Source: Promethearchaeota archaeon
GTDB taxonomy: Archaea > Asgardarchaeota > Lokiarchaeia > Sigyniarchaeales > SOKP01
Length of the DNA stretch: 64,000 bases
Direction: 5' to 3'
Assembly: GCA_019057795.1 (NCBI GenBank)
Contig: JAHLWS010000070.1
Span: forward strand, 124,001-188,000
A program made the translations under genes and the position numbers. The notes beneath the pieces are model-generated. The model had not been told where the DNA came from, searched no databases, and was given only the letters and a program-made list of their open reading frames with translations. Shown piece after piece: positions 25,747 through 35,468 of this stretch. Position 1 is the first letter of the stretch; each line of letters starts with the position of its first letter.

Positions 25747-26781
25747 ATGATGTATATGGACGCTAAAGATATAGATTATTATTCTCTAGGTTTTGAATAT
25801 ATTGAAACTAAAACTATGTTTGTTTCAGATTACAACGACGGAAAATGGGACGAAGGAAAATTAGTCCCGTTCGGAAAATTTGAAATTTCACCTGCTGCTT
25901 GTGTATTGAATTATGGACAGGGAATATTTGAGGGTATGAAAGCGTTAAGAACTAAAAATGGAGAAAAAGTCCTCTTTAGACCAAAGGAAAACGCGAAAAG
26001 ATTTAACGAAAGTGCTAGTAGAATGTTAATGCCAAATTATGACGTAAGCAAATTTGTTGATGCGGTTAAAGATGTGGTGAGAGCAAATGAAGAATATATA
26101 CCACCTTATGATAGTGCTGGAGCACTTTACCTTCGTCCTTTAATGATTGGAAATGGACCGATAGTTGGTGTAAAACCAGCAAAAAGTTATAAATTTATAA
26201 TTTTTGCGATTCCGGTAGGACCGTATTTCCCAGAAGGATTTAGGGGTATTGATTTAGAGATTACGAAGAAGTATACAAGAGCCGCTCCAGGTGGGACTGG
26301 TGCAACCAAAACATGTTGCAATTATGCCGGATCTATGTTAGCTGGAAAGGAAGCTAAAGAAAAGGGCTTTGCTCAAGTCATTTTTTTAGACGCAGTTCAT
26401 ATGGAATTTATTGAGGAGGTTGGAGCGGCAAATTTTTTTGCTGTGATTAACGGAACCCTTGCAACTCCAAAAACAACTGGAACAATTTTGCCCGGTATTA
26501 CGCGTAAATCAATTTTAGAATTAGCTTCAAAGAAAATGGGAATAAAAATTGAAGAGCGAGATATTTCCTATAAAGAATTGTTTGAAAATTCTTGTTCTGA
26601 AGCTTTTTGTGCAGGAACTGCTGCAGTTATTACTCCGATTAAATCTATTGTCCTTGAGGATAAAAAAAGGATTTTTAGTGAAGGTGAACCTGGCGAAATT
26701 ACAAGAAAGATTTATGAATTGCTGGTGGGTATTCAGCGTTTAGATATTGATGATGAATTTGGTTGGGTTGTAAAGATTTGA
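25747..26781 (+). CDS. ilvE: Branched-chain amino acid aminotransferase (PLP fold type IV)
   Basis: 344 residues. The family pattern is present: LNYGQGIFEGMKALR, RPKENAKRFNESASRMLMP, the LYLRPLMIG block, the PLP Lys in GGTGATKTCCNYAGSMLAGKEA (Lys ~188), FIEEVGAANFFAV and TAAVITPI. The segment after the Lys reads TCCNYA where most family members read GGNYA. The enzyme transfers amino groups between Leu/Ile/Val and their keto acids; alpha-ketoisovalerate is also the PanB substrate, encoded 1.3 kb away on the other strand. Confidence 0.94.
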   Translation: MMYMDAKDIDYYSLGFEYIETKTMFVSDYNDGKWDEGKLVPFGKFEISPAACVLNYGQGIFEGMKALRTKNGEKVLFRPKENAKRFNESASRMLMPNYDVSKFVDAVKDVVRANEEYIPPYDSAGALYLRPLMIGNGPIVGVKPAKSYKFIIFAIPVGPYFPEGFRGIDLEITKKYTRAAPGGTGATKTCCNYAGSMLAGKEAKEKGFAQVIFLDAVHMEFIEEVGAANFFAVINGTLATPKTTGTILPGITRKSILELASKKMGIKIEERDISYKELFENSCSEAFCAGTAAVITPIKSIVLEDKKRIFSEGEPGEITRKIYELLVGIQRLDIDDEFGWVVKI

Positions 26782-26834
26782 AAAAAATAAAGTCTAGCAA
26801 TAGAATTTAATTAAACTCTTTTTTTATGTGTTTT

Positions 26835-28025
26835 TTAATTAACCAATAACATTAAAGAAAAAACTGCATACAGAATTCCAAAACAGATAAGTGTTGGTAT
26901 AACTATATGTTTAAACGATTTTATATAATTAGTTTTAAAATAATTAATATTATAGGCTAAACAAGGATGAAGTGGGGTAATTAAATATCCTAAGTAAATT
27001 GCAAAATAAAGAAAAACAAAATCGATTATGGGCATTGATAGGACTAAGTTTTGAATCAAATAAATCGGGATTAGAATTGAACTCGGTAATTGTACTCTAC
27101 CAGTAGTAAATCCAAGGATAAACCCAATACTGATGAATAAAGCAAAGTGTAGATTTAAAGCGCCAATCTGTTCAGGCACTCCAGATTCTAAGAAAATACT
27201 CAGAAACAAAAACATTGAGATGATTAGTAGAGGAAATCTCCATACTTTCATTTTTCGCGAAATTTCTTTTATATTAAATACATTCATTTTAGCAAACTTT
27301 AATGCGATGGAAATGCTTATGATTAAACCTATAAAAACAAACAATTCAGGAAAACTTATTGGGAAAAAGAGTCTTCCTAAGAAATCTATAATGGGAGCGA
27401 TGATGAGGGGAATCAAATTATGGAAAACTAGTTTTAAGTTTCGGTTTGTTGATTCTTTTGATTTATCTACTGGTTTAAGTAAAGTAAAATATCCTACAAA
27501 AACCATTAAAATAAATGGAATTAATAAAGCTAAAACAATTAAATAAAGTGATATCCCAGATAGGACACTTGCCACGAGAATAGCAGATGAGAGAGGATAA
27601 ATTAAAAGTAAAACATGTCGATACCAGACATTAATTGCGACTTTTCGATTAGAATCTAAAGCCGGATCTATTTGGTCTACTATTGGTGCCGACATTAATG
27701 CCCCTCCTGCCACAGGTAATAAGCCAAATAATGCTGGACTGACCATTAAAGCAACTTTCTTAGAAACTTTCATATTTTGAATTAATTCAAGCATGAGTCC
27801 CGATTCTTCCATTATACCGCCTAAAATTGGTATTAACAAAACTGAAAGCGCTAATAAAACAATTGAAGGATTAATAATAACTTCAATCATGGAATTAATA
27901 ATGTTTACTTGAGTTAAAAGTCCAAAAATGATTGCGCTAATGCCTAAAACAACACTTAGCTCTTTCTTTGAGAAAATTAAGATCAAAGCAATAATAAGAA
28001 GAAAGCTTAATAACGGGGGAATCAC
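26835..28025 (-). CDS. DUF401-type multi-pass membrane permease
   Basis: 396 residues from GTG 28025, with about ten transmembrane helices. Landmarks include LFGLLPVAGGALMSAPIVD in the N-terminal half and a C-terminal repeat-like LGYLITPLHPCLAYNINYFKT. These match the DUF401 integral membrane family of archaea and some bacteria, which belongs to the ion-transporter-like permeases. The substrate is unknown. It converges with ilvE (54 bp between stops). Confidence 0.8.
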   Translation of the reverse strand: MIPPLLSFLLIIALILIFSKKELSVVLGISAIIFGLLTQVNIINSMIEVIINPSIVLLALSVLLIPILGGIMEESGLMLELIQNMKVSKKVALMVSPALFGLLPVAGGALMSAPIVDQIDPALDSNRKVAINVWYRHVLLLIYPLSSAILVASVLSGISLYLIVLALLIPFILMVFVGYFTLLKPVDKSKESTNRNLKLVFHNLIPLIIAPIIDFLGRLFFPISFPELFVFIGLIISISIALKFAKMNVFNIKEISRKMKVWRFPLLIISMFLFLSIFLESGVPEQIGALNLHFALFISIGFILGFTTGRVQLPSSILIPIYLIQNLVLSMPIIDFVFLYFAIYLGYLITPLHPCLAYNINYFKTNYIKSFKHIVIPTLICFGILYAVFSLMLLVN

Positions 28026-28125
28026 ATTAAAGAAAATATTTAATTCCTTAAAAATTACGCTATAGCATCTTTGTGGGAGAATAGAAGATCATTTAAAAAT
28101 TTCGCAAAGTCATTAAAAAATAGAA

Positions 28126-28635
28126 TTAAAAGGATAGTTTTTCTATCAAAATTTCGAAAGCTGTTTTGATGTTTTCCCCTGTCTTTGACGAGATCTTTAC
28201 ATAACTTATAATATTTTCATATTCTTTCTTAATTTCTGAGATAAATTCATCTATAGAGAGGGATTCATAAGGATTAACCAAATCTTTTTTAGTTCCTATC
28301 AATAATATAGGAATATTTCCAAATTCTTTTAATGTAACTATCCATTCTTGAACATTTTCAATTGTATTTATTCTCGTTAAATCAAAAAGAATAAAAGCTG
28401 CGAGAGAACCGTCAACAAAACCATTCAAAAATGTTTTGAATTGATCTTGTCCAGCAAAGTCCCACATTATAAAATTAAATTCAGTTCCATTAACAGCAAT
28501 AATTTTTGAGTAAAAATCAACGCCTCTGGTTAATCTACGATTAGCTTCAAAACTATCATGAACAAGCCGATTTAGAAATGAGGTTTTTCCTACTCCGCCA
28601 TCACCGGAAACAATGATTTTTATCGTTTTCTTCAT
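28126..28635 (-). CDS. Rab/Ras-like small GTPase, single domain
   Basis: 169 residues, a minimal G domain: P-loop SGDGGVGKTSFLNR, switch I RRLTRGVDFYSK, switch II WDFAGQDQFK, guanine motif GTKKDL (T replaces the N of NKxD) and KISSKTGENI. No lipidation tail or extra domain. It is the fourth small GTPase in the first 29 kb. The T for N change in the guanine motif could lower nucleotide specificity. Confidence 0.92.
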   Translation of the reverse strand: MKKTIKIIVSGDGGVGKTSFLNRLVHDSFEANRRLTRGVDFYSKIIAVNGTEFNFIMWDFAGQDQFKTFLNGFVDGSLAAFILFDLTRINTIENVQEWIVTLKEFGNIPILLIGTKKDLVNPYESLSIDEFISEIKKEYENIISYVKISSKTGENIKTAFEILIEKLSF

Positions 28636-28780
28636 GATTATTAATATCTGTTTAGCTAAAGATTTAAAAACTTATATTTAAAATTAAATTTTGTAATATT
28701 AGAACATAAAAAAAAATTATTAGAGCATTTAATATGCTTTTACAAAAATGTCCAGGTAAACTAACGGTAAAACAAAAAAT

Positions 28781-29293
28781 ATGTCAGTTAAAATAATAAT
28801 TATAGGTGATACACACTTAAATTCTTTTAAAAAATTGCCAAAAGAAATGGCCCAAGCTATAAAAGAAGGGGAGTGGATTATTCATGTAGGGGACTATACG
28901 TCAATAGATACGGTAGAAGGTTTAATAAGGTGGAAAGGCGATAAATTTAAAGGAGTGTTTGGTAATGCCGATCCTTTGAGTATTAGGAAGATATTACCAG
29001 ATAAGATTATATTAGAGATAAAGGGTAAAAAAATAGGGATTACGCATCCATTCTGTGGAGGCCCTGAAACATTTATTAAGGCAAGGGTGAAAAGAGAGTT
29101 TAAGGACTATGATGTTGATGCAATTGTATTTGGGCATACTCATGAACCTGAAATAATAGAGGTGAATAAAATTTTACTGATAAACCCCGGGAAAGGGTAT
29201 TTAGAAAAAAATTCTTTTGGAACTACAACTTCTTTTGCAATTTTAACAGTAACTGAAACGTTACAAGCAGAAATTATTAAAATTGCCCTTTAA
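28781..29293 (+). CDS. MJ0936/YfcE-type metallophosphoesterase
   Basis: 170 residues. All five metallophosphoesterase motifs are visible: GDTHLN, HVGDYTS, GNADP, ITHPF and GHTHEPEI, with a final INPGKGY. Such enzymes hydrolyse phosphodiesters in vitro, including artificial and cyclic substrates; the cellular substrate is unknown. The first motif GDTH and the missing His after motif III are normal for this small subfamily. Confidence 0.9.
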   Translation: MSVKIIIIGDTHLNSFKKLPKEMAQAIKEGEWIIHVGDYTSIDTVEGLIRWKGDKFKGVFGNADPLSIRKILPDKIILEIKGKKIGITHPFCGGPETFIKARVKREFKDYDVDAIVFGHTHEPEIIEVNKILLINPGKGYLEKNSFGTTTSFAILTVTETLQAEIIKIAL

Positions 29294-29602
29294 AATCATA
29301 ATCAATAATTTTCAACAAATTTAGAAGATGTGTGTAAAGATATTAAGCAGCATGGGGGATTCAAGAGGGTTTAATACTATTTTTACCATCCTATTGAGCA
29401 CTCATAATTTCTACTCACATTTCGACACTCTTTGATACAAAATTCATCCTTGCTAAAATTCTTTTTAAGTTTAATTCAGAATAAAATACATAAAAAAAAA
29501 TAGGGTTTAAAAATCAATTTTATAAAATAATGATTAGAATAGATAAATAATTTCAATTAAAATTAAATTTGAAATTGAATTGAACTTTAAAGGTAATGAA
29601 AA
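29294..29602. other. 309-bp intergenic region, nothing assigned
   Basis: AT-rich sequence between two plus-strand genes. A slightly GC-richer stretch around 29340-29400 contains only a short unsupported reading frame. No tRNA-like element or strong inverted repeat was found by eye. Confidence 0.35.
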
Positions 29603-30442
29603 TTGGAAGGAAAAAAGAGAACCTATTTGTATGGCATTCTAATAGTTATTTTAGCTTTAATAATATCGTTTACTATGTTGTTTACTTTTTACTGGTCTGT
29701 TTTGGTTTGGACTCTTGCTGCTAACGAAGACTTTTTGTTAGGTTTGGTTGTTATTATTAGCAGAATCTTGATATTAGGAATTATGTCGTTCTTTCTCTAT
29801 CGCAAATGGTTAAAGCAAGAAGCAATATATACTTCAGATGCTTATTTTTTATTCGGATCCTTTTTCGGTATACTATCATTTGGAAAAATCTACGACATCT
29901 TTTATAACCTAGCGTTTATGTCCATGGAGTTTGATGCGGAATTTATTTTACTTTTGTTAAAAATACGGTTTTTTATAATAGTTGTAAATGTAATGCCAAT
30001 TTTATATATAGGATTAGAAGTAATCATTACATTTTTTAACATGTATAAGAATAAAGAGATGAATAAGAAGCAATTTAACAAGTTAAGATTGAGGATCATT
30101 TTAATTTTTATCTTGATATTAGTATTAATCATAAGCTTGGCTCCAACACCTGATTTTCTCAGCAAAATTCTTCCGTTCATCACACTGGTAATGTTTTTAG
30201 GAATTGCTATCATGTTCTTGTTTATGTACAAAAATGAACGTTTATCCCAAGCAAATGGTTTAATTATTGGAATCGCTTTTATTTGTTTTATCGCTTCTAA
30301 TTTGCTTCGAGCAATTCTACTAAGCACAGAGCTCTACTACATTGTTTTCGTTGAATTAATTGACATTGGTGTTACTCTACTTATATTTATTGGATTTGTT
30401 ACTAAACCTAAATATGCTAAAATAAAAAGCAAATCTAAATGA
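29603..30442 (+). CDS. Multi-pass membrane protein, unknown (about seven helices)
   Basis: 279 residues from TTG 29603; no in-frame ATG lies close upstream. Hydrophobic segments are spaced as in a seven-helix protein: YLYGILIVILALIISFTMLF, FLLGLVVIISRILILGIMSF, YFLFGSFFGILSFGKIYDIF, FFIIVVNVMPILYIGLEVII, and three more before a basic tail KPKYAKIKSKSK. No retinal-type Lys motif or catalytic residues are evident. It resembles other Asgard multi-pass proteins of unknown role; the family is not recognised. Confidence 0.6.
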   Translation: MEGKKRTYLYGILIVILALIISFTMLFTFYWSVLVWTLAANEDFLLGLVVIISRILILGIMSFFLYRKWLKQEAIYTSDAYFLFGSFFGILSFGKIYDIFYNLAFMSMEFDAEFILLLLKIRFFIIVVNVMPILYIGLEVIITFFNMYKNKEMNKKQFNKLRLRIILIFILILVLIISLAPTPDFLSKILPFITLVMFLGIAIMFLFMYKNERLSQANGLIIGIAFICFIASNLLRAILLSTELYYIVFVELIDIGVTLLIFIGFVTKPKYAKIKSKSK

Positions 30443-30569
30443 TTTGTATTTTTTAATATTCCTATTATTTTTTTTTCATGAGTTTTTACGATTAATTTCG
30501 AGCTTTAAAAACTTTAATTTAAATAAATTGTTAGAAATTATATAATTGAAATATTATTTAGTGGTTTTA

Positions 30570-31256
30570 ATGAAGATTTCTAAAAATTGGAAAAATTTTG
30601 CCTCATTATTTATAATATTTGGTCCGGTTCAATATGTAATATTTACCGCAGTAGCTATGATATATTACGCTGGAGGAACAATTGTAAATCCTCTTAGTTT
30701 AGGATATAATTTTTGGGGTAATTTTTTTAGTGATTTAGGTCGTGTTACGGCACTTTCAGGGGCTTCGAATGTTATTTCCTTTACCATATTTACAATAACT
30801 GCGTTAATACTAAGTTTTTCCTTTATTCCTTTTGCTTTTGCTCTTCCGACATTTTTTAAAAATGACAAAAATCAATATCTTATCGCCAGAATTGGTTCTT
30901 TAACTTGTTTAATTTCTATCTTCTTTTTAATTACTACTATTTTAACGCCATGGGATATTTTTTCTACAACCCATTTGATGTTTGCTAATTTGTTCAACAT
31001 CACCGGAGCTATAGGAGTAATATTTTTTGCCGTTGCTGTTTTATACAACAAAAATTACCCAAATATTTACGCTTTCACATATGGAGTGCTGTTGATCATC
31101 GCTATTGTTTATACTGTAGTGTTGGTATTTTTACCAAAATCTATAACACCAGAGGGTTTAATAATACAAGCGTCCATGCAAAAGATTTCTCAATATTCGT
31201 TTCTATTTTGTTTCTTAATCCAAGGTTACGGTGCTTGGAAACTCCAAAAAAGCTAA
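30570..31256 (+). CDS. DUF998-like multi-pass membrane protein
   Basis: About 228 residues from ATG 30570 (the frame also opens at TTG 30546). Six or seven hydrophobic segments are present, with an FFSDLGR motif after the first helix pair and THLMFANLFNITGAIGVIFF in the fourth segment. The FSDLG motif and topology resemble DUF998-type proteins. No enzymatic residues are recognised. It follows another membrane-protein gene after ~127 bp. Confidence 0.55.
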   Translation: MKISKNWKNFASLFIIFGPVQYVIFTAVAMIYYAGGTIVNPLSLGYNFWGNFFSDLGRVTALSGASNVISFTIFTITALILSFSFIPFAFALPTFFKNDKNQYLIARIGSLTCLISIFFLITTILTPWDIFSTTHLMFANLFNITGAIGVIFFAVAVLYNKNYPNIYAFTYGVLLIIAIVYTVVLVFLPKSITPEGLIIQASMQKISQYSFLFCFLIQGYGAWKLQKS

Positions 31257-31305
31257 GTAAAAGCAGTAAATTCTATCTAAAACTTTATTTTTATTTTAAA
31301 TAAGA

Positions 31306-32778
31306 TTAAAACTTATTGTTTGACTCTTGTACTAAAATGCTAAAATTTTTGACCATTTCTTCCAAACTGGGAAAATCTGGAAGATTATTCTCGCCTAATA
31401 CTTTTGAAACTCTACGAACTTCCTTGTCTTCACCAACTAACCAAAAGAATATTGGTTTTGAAGAGTGTTTAACATTATCTATTATTTGATCTATATCGTT
31501 CATAGCCCTAAATTGTCTCGAACAGAACATCATATTAAAAATTCCTTCGACATTGGGCTCACTTAATAATGTTTTATAAACATGGGTTGTTACAACATCA
31601 GGTCTTACTTTGTTCATCATAGCTTTTTCCATTGCAGGCCAAATATCTATAAAAGCAAACCTATTCGGAGGCATCCAATCAGGAAACACATCTACGAGTG
31701 CATCGTACGCTTTATTTCCTAAAATAGGATAATTTAAACCATATTTCATAGTTAGATCTGCCGTTATTGTACCAGCACCTCCCGAACCGGCTACGAATGA
31801 AACGTTACCTTTTTTTGGTAGAATTTTACCCGTCTCATAAATAATTGAAAATGTCCGAGCAAATTGAAATAACTCGTAAAAGCTATTGGCGTAGATTACT
31901 CCTGATTGTTTGATGATTCCATTGATCAAACGCGAGTTTTCAGCTAAGGAACCTGTATGACTAAGGGACGCCTTCTGACCTTGTGGAGTTGTCCCACCTC
32001 TTAATAAGATTATTGTCTTATTAGGCATAGATCTTACCTTCCTACAAAGTTCAATAAATTTTCTCGAATTTTTAAACGATTCTAGATATATTGCAATAAC
32101 ATTAACGGAATTATCTTTTATTAAGTACTCTAAGAATTCTATTTCGCTCAAATCCATTTTGTTCCCAATAGAACACGCATATCTAAATCCTAGATTGGGA
32201 TATTTTGTCATAACATGCATTAGATATCCGCCATTTAACATCCCCGATTGGCTAATTATTGCAATATTGCCCCTTTTAAAATTAGAGAAAACACCAAAAC
32301 CAGAAAAAAAGCCTTCTTTTTCCTCACCATCGCTATCTCCATCAATAGTACTAAGACCCATGCAATTAGGTCCAACAATTCTTATTTTGGAAAAATTTTC
32401 GGTAATTTCGACGATTTTATTTTTTAATTCAATACCTTTTTCACCGACTTCTTCGAATCCAGATGCTTCAATAATCGCCCCTTTTACGCCTTTTTTAATG
32501 CAATCCTTTAAAATGTCAGGAATAAATCGATTTGGAATGTAAAAAATCGCAATTTCGACATCATCTTCAACATCCAAGATGCTTTTTTTGAATTCTAAAT
32601 TATATAGTTTACCTTCTGCATTAGGGTTAATAAGATGAACTTTTCCTTTAAAATTGTTTGTTATAAGATTAGTAGCGATCCGAAATCCACCTTTAGTTAA
32701 CTTTTTTGAGGCACCTATAACAGCTACAGATTTTGGATGTAAAAACACATCTATTATGTCCGTATTTACCAATACCAT
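31306..32778 (-). CDS. Acyl/acetyl-CoA synthetase (ADP-forming), alpha-type subunit
   Basis: 490 residues. The CoA-binding Rossmann domain begins FLHPKSVAVIGASKKLTKGG. The ligase domains include RIVGPNCMGL, SQSGMLNGGYL, IYLESFKN and the phospho-His motif KASLSHTGSLAEN. An FVAGSGGAGTITAD segment matches the alpha subunit of acetate-CoA ligase (ADP-forming). This enzyme conserves energy by turning acyl-CoA, ADP and phosphate into acid and ATP. The ATP-grasp beta subunit is not in the window, so a partner elsewhere is needed. Confidence 0.86.
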   Translation of the reverse strand: MVLVNTDIIDVFLHPKSVAVIGASKKLTKGGFRIATNLITNNFKGKVHLINPNAEGKLYNLEFKKSILDVEDDVEIAIFYIPNRFIPDILKDCIKKGVKGAIIEASGFEEVGEKGIELKNKIVEITENFSKIRIVGPNCMGLSTIDGDSDGEEKEGFFSGFGVFSNFKRGNIAIISQSGMLNGGYLMHVMTKYPNLGFRYACSIGNKMDLSEIEFLEYLIKDNSVNVIAIYLESFKNSRKFIELCRKVRSMPNKTIILLRGGTTPQGQKASLSHTGSLAENSRLINGIIKQSGVIYANSFYELFQFARTFSIIYETGKILPKKGNVSFVAGSGGAGTITADLTMKYGLNYPILGNKAYDALVDVFPDWMPPNRFAFIDIWPAMEKAMMNKVRPDVVTTHVYKTLLSEPNVEGIFNMMFCSRQFRAMNDIDQIIDNVKHSSKPIFFWLVGEDKEVRRVSKVLGENNLPDFPSLEEMVKNFSILVQESNNKF

Positions 32779-32984
32779 ACCACTCTTTTTTTTTGTTTAA
32801 GCTAGAATCTTATTAATTAACTCTGAGTAAACTTGTTGCTAAAGTAAAATCAATTTTGTTAGAAAAGGTATAGGAAAAGTTAAACTATTCGAAATTAAAC
32901 TATAATTTATTTATTAATTCGTATAAATAATAGAAAACTCTCATAGTCATCTGTTATATATTCAAGATAAAATATTCCAAAAGT

Positions 32985-33209
32985 ATGATGCAAAATATCG
33001 ATTGGCAAAATTATAGACATCCCAAATTTCTACAATCGTTAAACTTAACATTAGACGAGCTTAAGCTTTTAAACTTATTTTTAAAGCAAAGAAAGCTTGA
33101 TAAGGTTGATGAGATAGAAAATAGGGAAATTTCAAGGCTTCTTACCACTAGTAATAACCCAAATTCTTCAAAATATTACGCTAAAGAAAAAGTTGGTATA
33201 GATATATAA
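32985..33209 (+). CDS. Small hypothetical protein, 74 aa
   Basis: A short soluble, charged protein (MMQNIDWQNYRHPKFLQSLNL...). A leucine-rich helix (TLDELKLLNLFLKQRKLDKVDEIENREISRLL) is the only feature. A gene is plausible from its helix periodicity and ATG, but there is no family or strong ribosome site to confirm it. Confidence 0.4.
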   Translation: MMQNIDWQNYRHPKFLQSLNLTLDELKLLNLFLKQRKLDKVDEIENREISRLLTTSNNPNSSKYYAKEKVGIDI

Positions 33210-33362
33210 TAAAAACTCACGGTTCTTAATAATTAAATTATCCTATCTTTAAATTGGGTATTGTTTTTATCTTATTAATTGTACGAGAAATAGAGAACAT
33301 TTATATCTATGTTTATTTATTATGTTTTCAGTGTTTAAAATAATCCTTATAAATTTAATAAA

Positions 33363-33614
33363 ATGACTGAAAGCAACGAAAAGATAAGGGAAAGGATTAA
33401 TATCGCAGCTTACTATTTAACCCAAAAGAAACACCCTTACGACACGCTCTGTTGGATGCTTGCTGAAAGACAACTGTATTTTCAGCAAAATTTTCAGACA
33501 CCTGAAAAAAATTTAATTAAAAAAAAGGCTGCTGAAATTTTTTTCTCAACCCCACCATACGATATTCTATGCTGGTTGATATCAGAATTTGATATAATCC
33601 TGAAGACTAAATGA
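33363..33614 (+). CDS. Small protein with two DUF2934-like repeats
   Basis: 83 residues. The first half contains ERINIAAYYLTQKKHPYDTLCWMLAERQLY and the second half repeats the pattern as AAEIFFSTPPYDILCWLISEFDII. Each repeat has the A(A/Y)-x-P-YD-x-LCW-x-(A/S)E layout seen in the short DUF2934 domain. The function of DUF2934 is unknown. The pair was probably made by internal duplication. Confidence 0.55.
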   Translation: MTESNEKIRERINIAAYYLTQKKHPYDTLCWMLAERQLYFQQNFQTPEKNLIKKKAAEIFFSTPPYDILCWLISEFDIILKTK

Positions 33615-33837
33615 ACTAAGAAGACTTCTAAACCGTATTTTTTAATATAGGTTTCAAATTTAAAATTAATTTAAAAATAAATTTTTAGGGTAGATACCTA
33701 ATATTCTTCTTTTTGCTCAAAATTAGTTAATAATAAGTTATAAAAAGTCAATTTTCAATACAAGCATTTAAATAGAAAAAGTAATAATTGTTTTTATAGT
33801 AAAAAGGATTTTTACAGTAAAAATATTGTGATTTTTT

Positions 33838-34254
33838 ATGCCTGAAAAAAAAGAAAAAAAAAAGCCAATCTTTGAAAAGGTGGGTCTTGTGTTTCGAAAT
33901 CCTATGAGAGTAGAAATACTTAGGGAGCTTTCCTTAAGTTCTCAACGACCTGTAGATTTAGCAAATAAATTGGAAGTTGAACGCCAAAACATTAATTATC
34001 ACATAGGTGCGCTAAAGAGAGGAGGAATAATTAAGACACAGAAAATGGAAGTCTCAAAAGAGGAAGCGTCAAAAATGAAAGGTGCTATAGTTAATAAAGT
34101 GACTGAGAATGGAAAATTAAAAATCTCTTATGGGGTTGAACTTACAAAAAACGGCAAAGAGATAGCTAACCAATTTATAGACCCTCTTTATGAAGAAGAA
34201 AATTTGGAAGAAGAGCATAAAAATGAACGCACAATAAAAAAAGGAGGAAAGTAA
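33838..34254 (+). CDS. ArsR-type winged-helix regulator
   Basis: 138 residues. A Lys-rich start (MPEKKEKKKPIFEKVGLVFRNP) leads into an HTH core MRVEILRELSLSSQRPVDLANKLEVERQNINYHIGALKRGGIIKT, a winged helix of the ArsR/helix-turn-helix family. The C-terminal tail is acidic (EEENLEEEHKNERT). The next gene starts 4 bp after its stop, with a strong AAAGGAGG-type site overlapping its 3' end, so the two form an operon and the regulator probably controls it. Confidence 0.85.
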   Translation: MPEKKEKKKPIFEKVGLVFRNPMRVEILRELSLSSQRPVDLANKLEVERQNINYHIGALKRGGIIKTQKMEVSKEEASKMKGAIVNKVTENGKLKISYGVELTKNGKEIANQFIDPLYEEENLEEEHKNERTIKKGGK

Positions 34255-34257
34255 ATT

Positions 34258-35289
34258 ATGAAGAATGTAAGCGTTCAAATTGTAGAAATGTTGTTCGAAA
34301 ATCCGTTAGAAATTTTGGAATTTGAAAAACCTCAATCTCACGGTAATATGACAATTATCCCGATTATCTATAAGGGTAAAACCTTAGAATTTATTAGTGT
34401 ACAAGAAGCCGAAGAACTTGGCTTAATAAGTATAAATGAAACAGATACGGTTAGCCAATTGGAAGTTATAAACAATAGCGATAAACAAGTCTTAATCCCT
34501 TTTGGTGTAACCGTTCACGGTGGAAAACAAGATAGAACTATATGGGAACCGATCCTTTTGGCAGCAGGAGGAAAACAAAATATTTCTGGTACCAATAAAG
34601 GAGCACTGGAACAAAAATACACGATCCCAGCGAAATGCGTAGAACAATCGAGATGGAACTATCGCAAGGGAAAAGGGTTTAAATCTTCCAGTACAAGGCT
34701 ACATCCCAATGTTGCTTACGAAGCCATATCTTCTGCGGGTCAAGGCTCAGTTTGGAACGAAATCCAAGCTTATAGAACAGAAATGATATACAACAGTAAT
34801 ATTGCCCCAACTCAGAGTTACCTAGAAATGACCGAGAATATTGAAAAAGAAACGGAAAAAATTGTAAAATCGTTTAAAAATCTAGAAGATCAGTGCGGTA
34901 TAGCTACTTTTATCAATGGCGAGTTTATAGGTATAGAATTTTACGCAAACGCACAAGTATGGGAAGCAATGAGTAAAGATATCCTGAAAGCGTTTACCAT
35001 CGAATCGTTGAGATTTAAAGATAAACCCTTTAATAAGAAATCAGAAATAAATAAGGCGCAATTGATTACGGCTTTGCAGAGTTTAAAATTAAAATTCACT
35101 ACAAGAAAGGGCATTGGTCTTGGCGAAGTGGTCGAATTTGAATCGCAAGATAAAAAATGGCGAGGCAATACTCTTGTGCACGAGAACTCGTTAGTTCAGT
35201 TTTATATCGTGTCGAAAAGAGGAGGAAGCAGCAGTTCTGATAGGCAAGAACAACTTTTTCAAACAAATATAAGCCAAAGATATATATAA
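34258..35289 (+). CDS. ARPP-1/DUF6569-like domain protein
   Basis: 343 residues. The conserved block is IPFGVTVHGGKQDRTIWEPILLAAGGKQ followed by TIPAKCVEQSRWNYRKGKGFKSS and GQGSVWNEIQAY. The patterns GGKQ.R, CVE..RW and Q..VW are what I recall for the ARPP-1 (DUF6569) domain, which occurs alone in archaea and bacteria and is of unknown function. A second half (from FINGEFIGIEFYANAQVWEAMSKD) repeats the same family features. No signal peptide. It is paired with the HTH gene directly upstream. Confidence 0.7.
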   Translation: MKNVSVQIVEMLFENPLEILEFEKPQSHGNMTIIPIIYKGKTLEFISVQEAEELGLISINETDTVSQLEVINNSDKQVLIPFGVTVHGGKQDRTIWEPILLAAGGKQNISGTNKGALEQKYTIPAKCVEQSRWNYRKGKGFKSSSTRLHPNVAYEAISSAGQGSVWNEIQAYRTEMIYNSNIAPTQSYLEMTENIEKETEKIVKSFKNLEDQCGIATFINGEFIGIEFYANAQVWEAMSKDILKAFTIESLRFKDKPFNKKSEINKAQLITALQSLKLKFTTRKGIGLGEVVEFESQDKKWRGNTLVHENSLVQFYIVSKRGGSSSSDRQEQLFQTNISQRYI

Positions 35290-35468
35290 TATCCTAAAAG
35301 TAAGCATTAGATGTATTGAAACACAATATTTCAATTTTAATTATTTTTTTTATTTTTCTTCTCATTTTTCACTCTACAAATTTGTAAAAACTTAAATAGA
35401 ATCTGATAAAATTATAAATTACTACGAAATCTAAAAGTAAAAATTGAAAGAATAAGGAGGTATAGAGC

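Noticed and set aside
29335..29446. Short frame starting ATGTGTGTAAAG
   Set aside because: About 36 codons with no ribosome site, no motif and ordinary AT-rich surroundings.
30665..30868. Antisense frames in the membrane-protein genes
   Set aside because: They arise from the complement of hydrophobic coding sequence.
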